Source: ANME-2 cluster archaeon
GTDB taxonomy: Archaea > Halobacteriota > Methanosarcinia > Methanosarcinales > Methanocomedenaceae
NCBI GenBank assembly: GCA_022353185.1
Contig: JAKRWB010000464.1
Span: 1 to 18,427 of the forward strand
Reading direction: 5' to 3'
DNA length: 18,427 bases
How positions within the stretch are numbered: the stretch's first letter is position 1; every line of letters starts with the position of its first letter. Shown piece after piece: positions 1 through 6,534 of the stretch. The notes under the pieces are model-generated. The model worked only from the letters and a program-made list of their open reading frames with translations. It did no database searches and had not been told where the DNA came from. Both the position numbers and the translations under genes were made by a program.

Positions 1-27
1 ATAAAGATAAAAGCAACATTGTATCAA

Positions 28-435
28 ATGAACAAAGTAAAAGATGAAAAGGAAATGATTGATTTCCTGAATGACCTTACAGACCGACTTGAAGCAATTG
101 AATCAAGGATTTCAAATATTGAAAGCCGCTTCAATCCTGTGATCGAGGATAAAATGGCACTTTTTTTAACGGTACCTGATACTATTAGAAAATCATTGTT
201 TGCAGTATCTCAATTAGGAAATTGTAATGCAGATGAGGTAAGTGAGGTTACGAAACGACATCGATCAATTGAAAATAAATATCTAAATGAATTGGTCAGG
301 TCCGGTTGGCTGCAAAAAAAGCGCAATGGAAAAAAAATATATTATTCACTTAAAAAGTCAGTCGGAAGTAACAAGTCCGAATATCAAACTGCTGTAAATG
401 AACTTGAACTGAAATTAGATGAATTACTGGGGTAG
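28..435 (+). CDS. Winged-helix DNA-binding protein with N-terminal coiled coil
   Basis: Probable DNA-binding regulator of about 135 residues. Residues 10-35 are a heptad-like Leu/Ile/Glu/Arg stretch that should form a coiled coil, suggesting a dimer. Residues 40-112 look like an ArsR/TrmB-type winged helix: a helix starting at DTIRKSLF, a recognition-helix region around RSIENKYLNELV, and a wing with the basic strand KKRNGKKIYYSL. The ATG at 28 is chosen over a TTG at 19. Neither has a clear ribosome-binding site, and the frame is open to the window edge, so the true start may lie outside. It ends five bases before the ParA-like gene, so the two are probably co-transcribed; it could be that ATPase's DNA-binding partner (inference). 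The target is unknown. The family is assigned by fold pattern only. Confidence 0.75.
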   Translation: MNKVKDEKEMIDFLNDLTDRLEAIESRISNIESRFNPVIEDKMALFLTVPDTIRKSLFAVSQLGNCNADEVSEVTKRHRSIENKYLNELVRSGWLQKKRNGKKIYYSLKKSVGSNKSEYQTAVNELELKLDELLG

Positions 436-440
436 ATGAA

Positions 441-1172
441 ATGCGGATTAGCTTACATTCATATAAGGGCGGAACCGGGAAGACAAATATTACTGGCAAC
501 CTTGGCAAATATCTTGCTAAAAAGAAACACAAGGTATGCATCATTGATACTGATTTAAATGGTTCCGGATTACATTCACTATTTAATCTTAAATTTAACA
601 ATTCACTCATTGAATTATTACAAAATGAATGTGATGCCAGTGAAATTATATACAAGCCCGAAGATGATCTGGATTTATATATAATACCCACAAGAGTATG
701 GGAAGAAGACCTTACCTCATTTTTCAAAACACCCTCAGAAGCACGAGAAAAACTCAATCAATTGATTGAGTTTGTCAAAAGGGAATATGGGATTGAACAT
801 ATACTTTTTGATTGCAGTCCTGGCATTAACAAATCAAGTATGCTTATCATGAACCTTGTTGATAACGCAATTATAGTTTCTACAATTGATAGGCAGGATA
901 TCAGGGGAACGTATCTATTGACAAATATTGCCAAAAAGCTTGGAGCTAATGTCCATTTACTTTTTAACAAAATCCCGCCTGACAAACCCGAAAAAATAAC
1001 TGAACTAATATTGGAATTCAGTAAGAAATTGAATACTGATCTGCTTGGTTCAATAGAATTCGATACTAAAGTAGCAGAAACCTGGTCTAGAAGATTAGTA
1101 ATAGATAGCAACCTTGATTGTGGATATTGCAATCAAATCCGGGCAATAGCCTCTGATTTAGGACTTGATTAA
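441..1172 (+). CDS. ParA/MinD-family ATPase
   Basis: Cytoplasmic P-loop ATPase of the SIMIBI class (243 aa). The deviant Walker A motif KGGTGKT is at residues 9-15, with the signature lysine K9 and catalytic K14. The A' motif CIIDTDLNGSG is at 33-43 and the Walker B region HILFDCSPG at 120-128. These are hallmarks of ParA/MinD/Soj proteins, which dimerise around ATP on DNA or membranes to position cargo. No C-terminal amphipathic MinD membrane helix is obvious; the end is IRAIASDLGLD. The gene starts five bases after the winged-helix gene, with GGGGTAG in the junction as a possible ribosome-binding site. No ParB or centromere-like repeat is visible, so partitioning of this locus is not supported. 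The winged-helix protein may take the adaptor role (inference). Confidence 0.9.
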   Translation: MRISLHSYKGGTGKTNITGNLGKYLAKKKHKVCIIDTDLNGSGLHSLFNLKFNNSLIELLQNECDASEIIYKPEDDLDLYIIPTRVWEEDLTSFFKTPSEAREKLNQLIEFVKREYGIEHILFDCSPGINKSSMLIMNLVDNAIIVSTIDRQDIRGTYLLTNIAKKLGANVHLLFNKIPPDKPEKITELILEFSKKLNTDLLGSIEFDTKVAETWSRRLVIDSNLDCGYCNQIRAIASDLGLD

Positions 1173-1510
1173 TTCCAATATCGTTTATTTCATTTTAGTT
1201 AATGTCCTGGTGTAATAATTAGGAATGGCGACCTCCCCACCAGATTTGAATGGGTGGGAGTTCAAAAATAGAAGGTGGAAGTAGTCGCCAAAATGTAGTT
1301 GTATGTTATCTTATATATAGTTTTTTATTTAGAGCAATTGTTACACGAATTAGATTCTTTATAGTCTTTATGAGTAAAATGGCAGCACAACCATGGTTTT
1401 TTGGGGCTTGGGAGTTTAGAAAATAATTGTAGTATATGCTGCCTATATTCTTTATATGAAAGTAATCAAATATATAGTTATCTGTTTTGCAACTGTTGCA
1501 CAAATAATAT
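1173..1510. other. Convergent intergenic region, no supported gene
   Basis: This AT-rich gap lies between the end of the plus-strand ParA-like gene and the end of the minus-strand KaiC-like gene. It begins with T-rich runs (about 1183-1198) that could end transcription in an archaeon. It then carries the nested inverted repeats at 1226-1290. A 13-bp palindrome, TGCAAC-T-GTTGCA, sits at 1488-1500 just past the KaiC-like stop codon. A 65-codon minus-strand frame at 1306-1503 has only a TTG start and no recognisable motif, so I do not call it a gene. I see no tRNA. Confidence 0.6.
1226..1290 (+). repeat. Nested inverted repeats resembling an IS200/IS605 right end
   Basis: The outer arms TGGCGAC (1226-1232) and GTCGCCA (1284-1290) are a perfect 7-bp inverted repeat. 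Inside, CTCCCcACC (1233-1241) pairs with GGTGGGAG (1253-1260) with one bulged C. The hairpin is followed directly by TTCAAA (1261-1266), which is also complementary to TTTGAA (1245-1250) in its loop. A GC-rich hairpin immediately followed by TTCAA is the layout of right ends of IS200/IS605/IS1341-type elements. No transposase or TnpB gene is adjacent, so this would be a solo remnant or a non-autonomous copy. An alternative is a structured RNA or a terminator of the ParA-like transcript. Confidence 0.45.
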
Positions 1511-2266
1511 CTAATTCACATCGCAGTTAAAAAGTGCTAAATGTTTATTTATTGTCTCATCCAATTGTGAAATCTCTTCCGTTGTTATGTTGAATATTTC
1601 ATTTATCTCAGCGATATCTGCTACTGGAAATGGTCTCAACAATAATTTTCCATTTTTGATCTCATAAAAAAAATCTTTTTTACCGATATCACTTTCAATC
1701 TGTATTCTGTTAGAATGGACATGTAAAACTACATCAAATAAAGGGTATATCATTCTCTTTACTGAAGGTTCATGCAGGTCCTCTGTAATGGATGTAAGTA
1801 CCGTTCCTTTAGAATCTCTACTTACATTTAATATGGATGATAAAAACCTGGTGAATATATTCTTATCCTCTAAACCAAGACTAATATCAAGAATATCTAA
1901 AACCAAAATATGTTCTTTATTTCGTATAAACTTCTTAATGTCAATTAATATGCCTGAATAATTTTTAGGGGAATGAATGACCGTACTATCATCTTCAACG
2001 ACATTACTTATCGTATCTATAATGTGGATATTGTCACACTCACATTCAAAGATTTCAAACTTATCTTTGACTACATTGGATGGCTCCCTCCAGCACACCC
2101 ATATCAACGACAATATAGATGTAGATAATATCTCAGATAATAACGCAAATATTACATCTGGATTATGCAGGTCATCCTTATAAACCAAAATAATCTTTTT
2201 CTGGTTAACTGCATTGACAATTTCAAATGTAATTTTATCTGATTCTCCTGAAAATTCGCCATTCAT
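1511..2266 (-). CDS. KaiC/RadA-fold protein lacking the P-loop
   Basis: Protein of 251 aa resembling the archaeal KaiC/RAD55-type RecA-fold signalling ATPases, but degenerate. The strand where the Walker A loop should follow (KKIILVYKDDL, residues 23-33) has no GxxxxGKT. A Walker B-like strand remains at 119-125 (HILVLDI), followed by the family-like pattern LTSITEDLH (157-165) and YPLFDVVLHV (174-183). The C-terminal tail 216-250 is acidic and helical. It probably cannot hydrolyse ATP in the usual way and may act as a binding or regulatory partner (inference). The ATG start has AGGTG about nine bases upstream. It follows the kinase operon after a 129-bp gap on the same strand and may have its own transcript. 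The GC content is clearly lower than in the che genes. The family call rests on pattern recognition only. Confidence 0.6.
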   Translation of the reverse strand: MNGEFSGESDKITFEIVNAVNQKKIILVYKDDLHNPDVIFALLSEILSTSILSLIWVCWREPSNVVKDKFEIFECECDNIHIIDTISNVVEDDSTVIHSPKNYSGILIDIKKFIRNKEHILVLDILDISLGLEDKNIFTRFLSSILNVSRDSKGTVLTSITEDLHEPSVKRMIYPLFDVVLHVHSNRIQIESDIGKKDFFYEIKNGKLLLRPFPVADIAEINEIFNITTEEISQLDETINKHLALFNCDVN

Positions 2267-2395
2267 TGAATATTACACCTATTTTAAGCTACTTAAATGG
2301 TTGATGGTTCAAAGGAGGATTGATTTGAAGAATATGGTGGGCAAAATGCTTTTTGGTTTTTTGCCATTTTCTCATATTGTTCAACTGTTTTCAGG

Positions 2396-3595
2396 TTACT
2401 TAGGCAAATTAAAGCAAAATGTACTGCCTTCTCCTACCTCGCTTTTAACCCAGATGCTACCCCCATGCCCCTCTATAATGTGTTTTGCGATTGTAAGACC
2501 GATACCGGTCCCACCATATTTTCGGTTCGTATCGGATTCTATCTGGTACAGCTTGTCAAATATCTTTACCAGTTTATCCCCCGGTATGCCAATTCCCGTG
2601 TCCTTGATACAGACCTGTATCTGTCCATTGTCCTCAGTTGCGTTAATTTCCACTTTACCCTGCTTTACATTGAATTTAATAGCATTATCGATCAGGTTGA
2701 TCATGACATGCTTTAATTGGTAGTAATCGCCCAGCATTATGAGGTCACCATCGAAAGATACGTCAATATTAATATCATATATCGTTACCTTTGGTTTAAG
2801 GTTTTCAACAGCTGCAGTGATTATCTTGCCAAGATCTATGGTGTCGGTAAAAGGTTTGAGCAGTCCTTTTTCAGCGGTGGCAGTTTCGATAAGGTCAATT
2901 ACAATCTTATCTTCGCGTTTTAAGGCATCAATGCTCTTTGTCAGGTGTTGGTTACGTTTGATCGGGTCCGTTTCGTCTAAAGCGAGTTCAAGAAAACCCC
3001 CGGCCAGCATGATGGGTGTACGTAGTTCATGGGTGACATTAGAGATGATATTGTCCTTCAAACGGTCTATGGATTTCAATTCATCATAGGCTGCCTCTAA
3101 CTTCGTATTTGCCGATTCCAGTTCAAGGAATTTATCTTCCAGTTTTTTGACCAGTCTACTACTGTACAAAGCAAGATACTCTTTTTCATCTGATATCAAA
3201 GGTTGTTGCGGCTCTGTTTTTCCAGATTTATATTCCTCTAATATTTTTTTAACCGAATTTATTATTTTATGTGGCTCTTCAGGTTTCCTGAAAAAGGCTG
3301 CTGCGCCTATTCTCATAGCCAGTGCCTCATCATCCTCTTCCCTGTAGCTGGCAGTATAGAATACCAGGGGTATATTCATTAATGCTGGGTCTTGTTTTAC
3401 TTCCCTGCATAACTGGAACCCGTCTATCACAGGCATCATGATATCGGTTATGATCATATCGGGTGCATCGGACCGTATCATCTCAAGGGCGTTCTTTCCA
3501 TCAACAGCAGTAACGACTTCAAATCCGCCATTTTCAAGTATCTTTGTCAGCAGAATACGGTCTGCTTTACTATCATCCACTACCAGTATCGTCAT
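2396..3595 (-). CDS. Hybrid REC-HisKA-HATPase histidine kinase
   Basis: Soluble hybrid sensor kinase (399 aa) with its receiver at the N terminus. The REC domain (1-120) has the acidic pair D7/D8, phosphoacceptor D51 in TDIMMP and K104 in RKP. A linker and coiled coil (125-180) leads to HisKA with H189 in THELRTP. The HATPase_c domain has the N box LIDNAIKFN, the G1 box DTGIGIP and the G2 box GGTGIGL. No membrane segment or PAS domain is present, so its input is probably phosphorylation of its own REC by another kinase. The ATG is preceded by GGGAGTG with a 5-nt spacer. REC plus linker are close to residues 1-160 of the 725-aa kinase encoded upstream in the operon, pointing to duplication. 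It is the last gene of the tightly packed operon, 23 bp after the single-domain regulator. Confidence 0.93.
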   Translation of the reverse strand: MTILVVDDSKADRILLTKILENGGFEVVTAVDGKNALEMIRSDAPDMIITDIMMPVIDGFQLCREVKQDPALMNIPLVFYTASYREEDDEALAMRIGAAAFFRKPEEPHKIINSVKKILEEYKSGKTEPQQPLISDEKEYLALYSSRLVKKLEDKFLELESANTKLEAAYDELKSIDRLKDNIISNVTHELRTPIMLAGGFLELALDETDPIKRNQHLTKSIDALKREDKIVIDLIETATAEKGLLKPFTDTIDLGKIITAAVENLKPKVTIYDINIDVSFDGDLIMLGDYYQLKHVMINLIDNAIKFNVKQGKVEINATEDNGQIQVCIKDTGIGIPGDKLVKIFDKLYQIESDTNRKYGGTGIGLTIAKHIIEGHGGSIWVKSEVGEGSTFCFNLPK

Positions 3596-3618
3596 TGTAA
3601 CACTCCCTGATTGTTTTA

Positions 3619-3984
3619 TTATTCACAGTATTCTTTTATTTCATCAACAAATCTTAAAGGATCGATAGGCTTCTCGATATAACCATTACAGCCTGCAGCC
3701 ATAGCGTTTTCTTTATCTCCTGACATAGCAAATGACGTGACTGCGATTATGGGTATGGTTCCACAACAGGGCATCTGGCGAAGCTGCCTTGTGACCTCAA
3801 GACCATTTATGTCTGGCAGCTGGATATCCATCAAGACCATAACAGGTTCTTCCAATTGGGCAAGGTTCAGTGCCATCCGGCCATTCGCTGCCTGTACCAC
3901 AGTAAATCCTTTCTTCTCAAGGATATAGGATATAAGGTACATATTTGTCGGATTATCTTCCACGACCAATATCTTCTTATTCAT
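3619..3984 (-). CDS. Single-domain response regulator (CheY/DivK-like)
   Basis: Stand-alone receiver of 121 aa, a phosphate shuttle or protein-interaction switch with no output domain. It shows the acidic pair E9/D10 in VVEDN, phosphoacceptor D53 in LMDIQLP, the switch threonine in AVTSFAM and the lysine in EKP. The NPTN, INGLE and GCNGYIEKPI patterns match the DivK-type regulators that pair with hybrid kinases. The chosen ATG (MNKKILVVED) sits just before the first strand; a GTG nine bases upstream would add three residues. The start overlaps the end of the 725-aa kinase by 8 bp (17 bp with the GTG), so the two are translationally coupled and probable partners. It is a clear paralogue of the regulator at 6178-6534. 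It could also accept phosphate from CheA (inference). Confidence 0.92.
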   Translation of the reverse strand: MNKKILVVEDNPTNMYLISYILEKKGFTVVQAANGRMALNLAQLEEPVMVLMDIQLPDINGLEVTRQLRQMPCCGTIPIIAVTSFAMSGDKENAMAAGCNGYIEKPIDPLRFVDEIKEYCE

Positions 3985-6154
3985 TTCTACCACTTACCCA
4001 ATGTATCGGGATTCTAAATGTAAACTCACTGCCTTTACCGAACTCACTCTCGCACCATATTTCCCCGCCCATCATATCCACCAGTTTCTTGCACAGGTAT
4101 AGTCCAAGCCCTGTACCTCCGATGGCCTGATCTGTGTTCATATGTATCTTGGCAAATGGTTTGAACAGCTTGTCCATATCCTCTTCTCTTATCCCGATAC
4201 CAGTATCTTTAACACTGATATGGATATCATTGCCTATCTTCTTGCCTGAGATATCAATGGACCCTTTATTCGTGAATTTGATGGCATTACCGATCAGATT
4301 GATCAATATCTGGTTGAATCTTTGTTTGTCATTGAACATTCGTACATCTGGCGGCACATTGATACTGAGCTTTTGCCCTTTATCAGTCACCATTTTGTCC
4401 ATGGACCCACTCACTTCACTGATATCTGCATCCAGAAGGAAACTTTCCGGGGCAAGGCTGATCTTGCCCGCTTCGATCTTGCTGATATCCAGCATATCAT
4501 TGATAAGGCTAAGCAGTTGATGCCCGCTGTTGGAGACTATAGTCAACTGGTTGCGCTGCTCATCTGTGATATCCCCTGTCATCCCTTTCAGGATTATATC
4601 GGTGAATCCGATAATGGATGTGAGGGGAGTGCGCAGTTCATGGCTGACAGAGGACAGGAATATGTTCTTGAGTTTGTCCGGTCCTTGAAGGGATATGCTT
4701 TCTTCCTGAAGTTTCTGATTTGCAATTTGCAGTTGGGTTGAGCGCTCTTCCAATAATTCCTCAAGGCTGTCGCAATATTTCTTCAATTCGTTTTCAGTTT
4801 GCTTGTGTTCGGTAACTTCAGCTTGAAGCGCCTCATACACAAGGAAATTATCAAGAGCTACACCCACTTGCAATCCAATTTTTTCAAGCAGGGAGATATC
4901 ATCGCTATCAATCTCCTTATATGGAGATACCATCATATCGATCAAGCCAATTACCTTCCCCCCGGACCTCAATTGAAGGGTAACGATACGGCTTCCAATT
5001 AATTCTTGTTCTGATTCGGTTATATCAGGGATGCGCGCAGAAAGTGGCGAAAAAATGACCGGGGTTTTAGCTGTGATGGCTTCATGAATTGAAGGATTAT
5101 CTGGTAAATATTGTTGTATAAGGTTAAAAAATTTCTTCGGCCGACCTGTGCAAAATTGAACTTCTGCTTTATTATCTTCCTCATTAACCAAATAGAAGCA
5201 CGCGCTTTCAACATCCATTATTTTAATGACCTGATTAAATACATTTTCAATTAGTTCATCAGATTTCAAACTTCCACAAACCATCATGTTCAGTTCATAT
5301 AATGTGGCAATTTCCCTGTTTCTCTTATCGATTTCTGCCTGTGTACGGTTGCGCTCGGCAATATCACGGAACACACCAATATGAGCTGTTAATGCACCGC
5401 TCTCTTCTTTTGTCGGGGAGATAATTCCTTCAAGATGTACTATCTTATCCTTTTTATTGACCAATTCAATCTCAAAAGGCTCATGTGAAGCATAGGCCAT
5501 ATCAGGTATACATGGTGTATGTTGTGCATCCGGTGGCATTTTTCCAGGCGAGTAGTCACAGCCCATTATCTTTTGCATCCTTTTGTTGCAATATATGACT
5601 TTCATGTCCGTGTCCATTACCATTACACCATCTAATACATCTTCAAGCACTGTATCAAGGAAGTTTTTGGTAAGCTCAAGCTCATGGTATTCTTCTTCGA
5701 GTTTGTGGAACAGACGTTCACTATACTGACTAAGATACGCCTCATCTGTATCGATGAGTGGTTTTATGGGCTTTATTAAGCCTGCTTTATGTTCTTTAAG
5801 TACTGCTTGAACTTCACTAAGTATTTCTTTTGGTTCAACCGGCTTGACAATAAATCGTGATGCAGCCAGTGAGGTGGCCAGTTCTTTATCCTTTGCGCTG
5901 ATATAATGGGCAGTATAGAATATAAATGGGATATCTCTTACAGTTTCATCTTTATTAAGTTCCCTTAACAGTGTGAAGCCATCCATTTCAGGCATCATAA
6001 TATCAGATATGATAAGGTCCGGTTTCGATAATTTCACAATCTCCAGCGCTTCGATCCCATTACAGGCCTCAACAGGTTCATAGCCATTTGAGACCAGCAG
6101 CTTTGAGAGCATTTTGCGGTCGTTTTGATTATCATCCACTACGAGAACTTTCAT
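3977..6154 (-). CDS. Hybrid REC-PAS-GAF-HisKA-HATPase histidine kinase
   Basis: Soluble multidomain kinase of 725 aa. It has REC 1-120 (D51 in SDIMMP, K104 in VKP), a linker/coiled coil 130-165, PAS about 165-275 ending in the usual DIAERN, GAF about 285-435, a long coiled coil 440-490, HisKA with H505 in SHELRTP, and HATPase_c about 600-717 (N box LIGNAIKFTN, G1 DTGIGI, G2 GGTGLGL). PAS and GAF suggest cytosolic ligand, redox or light sensing, but no cofactor residue can be assigned. There is no membrane segment. The ATG follows a polypurine stretch of repeated GGGAAA/GGAAAG units. It lies 23 bp after the single-domain regulator at 6178-6534 and overlaps the next regulator gene. The N-terminal 160 residues are paralogous to the 399-aa kinase, with PAS-GAF placed between the shared linker and the kinase core. 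Confidence 0.94.
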   Translation of the reverse strand: MKVLVVDDNQNDRKMLSKLLVSNGYEPVEACNGIEALEIVKLSKPDLIISDIMMPEMDGFTLLRELNKDETVRDIPFIFYTAHYISAKDKELATSLAASRFIVKPVEPKEILSEVQAVLKEHKAGLIKPIKPLIDTDEAYLSQYSERLFHKLEEEYHELELTKNFLDTVLEDVLDGVMVMDTDMKVIYCNKRMQKIMGCDYSPGKMPPDAQHTPCIPDMAYASHEPFEIELVNKKDKIVHLEGIISPTKEESGALTAHIGVFRDIAERNRTQAEIDKRNREIATLYELNMMVCGSLKSDELIENVFNQVIKIMDVESACFYLVNEEDNKAEVQFCTGRPKKFFNLIQQYLPDNPSIHEAITAKTPVIFSPLSARIPDITESEQELIGSRIVTLQLRSGGKVIGLIDMMVSPYKEIDSDDISLLEKIGLQVGVALDNFLVYEALQAEVTEHKQTENELKKYCDSLEELLEERSTQLQIANQKLQEESISLQGPDKLKNIFLSSVSHELRTPLTSIIGFTDIILKGMTGDITDEQRNQLTIVSNSGHQLLSLINDMLDISKIEAGKISLAPESFLLDADISEVSGSMDKMVTDKGQKLSINVPPDVRMFNDKQRFNQILINLIGNAIKFTNKGSIDISGKKIGNDIHISVKDTGIGIREEDMDKLFKPFAKIHMNTDQAIGGTGLGLYLCKKLVDMMGGEIWCESEFGKGSEFTFRIPIHWVSGRNE

Positions 6155-6177
6155 GGTATTTCCCTTTCCCTTTCCAT

Positions 6178-6534
6178 TTATATTATTTTTTCAATTTCAT
6201 CCATGATTGTAAGAGGATTAATTGGTTTTTCAAAGTAGCCGTTACATCCTGCTTCAATTATCTTTTCACGATCCCCGGCCATAGCGTATGAAGTTATAGC
6301 AATAATAGGAGTATCTTTCAGGGATTCTATCTTCCTGATGCGCCTTGTTGTTTCAAGACCGTCTATGTCTGGCAGCAGGATATCCATTAAGATAATATCC
6401 GGATGCTCTGATGCGGCCTTTTTCACACCGTCCTCACCGCATATTGCATGGATTGTTTCATACCCCCGCTTTTTTAACACTTTGGTTATCAACTTCATAT
6501 TGGCCGGATTATCTTCAACTACGAGTGCCCTCAT
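6178..6534 (-). CDS. Single-domain response regulator (CheY/DivK-like)
   Basis: Stand-alone receiver of 118 aa with E7/D8 in VVEDN, phosphoacceptor D51 in LMDILLP, the switch Thr in AITSYAM and the conserved Lys in EKP. It has no effector domain, so it should shuttle phosphate or bind a partner protein. Its ATG overlaps the stop codon of the 808-aa PAS kinase by four bases (ATGA), so translation is coupled and that kinase is the obvious donor. It shares the frames NPxNM, DIxGLExTR and GCNGYxEKPI with the regulator at 3619-3984, so kinase plus regulator has been duplicated as a unit. It is also a candidate CheY for the upstream CheA, because no other CheY is present in the window (inference). 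Confidence 0.92.
   Translation of the reverse strand: MRALVVEDNPANMKLITKVLKKRGYETIHAICGEDGVKKAASEHPDIILMDILLPDIDGLETTRRIRKIESLKDTPIIAITSYAMAGDREKIIEAGCNGYFEKPINPLTIMDEIEKII

Noticed and set aside
441..1172. Nitrogenase iron protein or Mrp-type Fe-S carrier instead of ParA/MinD
   Set aside because: The conserved cysteine pairs of NifH and Mrp are absent. The short KGGTGKT start and overall length fit ParA/MinD.
1245..1266. H-type pseudoknot formed by the loop TTTGAA and the 3' TTCAAA of the intergenic hairpin
   Set aside because: With no bases between the hairpin stem and the 3' strand, the connection could not span an 8-bp stem. At most the two pairings are mutually exclusive alternatives.
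1488..1500. 13-bp palindrome TGCAAC-T-GTTGCA after the KaiC-like gene as a terminator
   Set aside because: A one-base loop cannot form a normal hairpin, and no T-run follows in the direction of transcription. It could be a protein-binding site, but nothing else supports it.
1306..1503. 65-codon minus-strand open frame with NSCKTDN near its start
   Set aside because: Only a TTG start, no ribosome-binding site, low-complexity Ile/Asn/Tyr content expected from AT-rich DNA, and no family pattern. Not annotated as a gene.
2340..2384. Inverted repeat AAAATGC...GC-CATTTT in the gap between the 399-aa kinase and the KaiC-like gene as a terminator
   Set aside because: The arms are short, imperfect and made of A/T runs. 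Archaeal terminators are mainly T-runs, so I cannot tell this from background.
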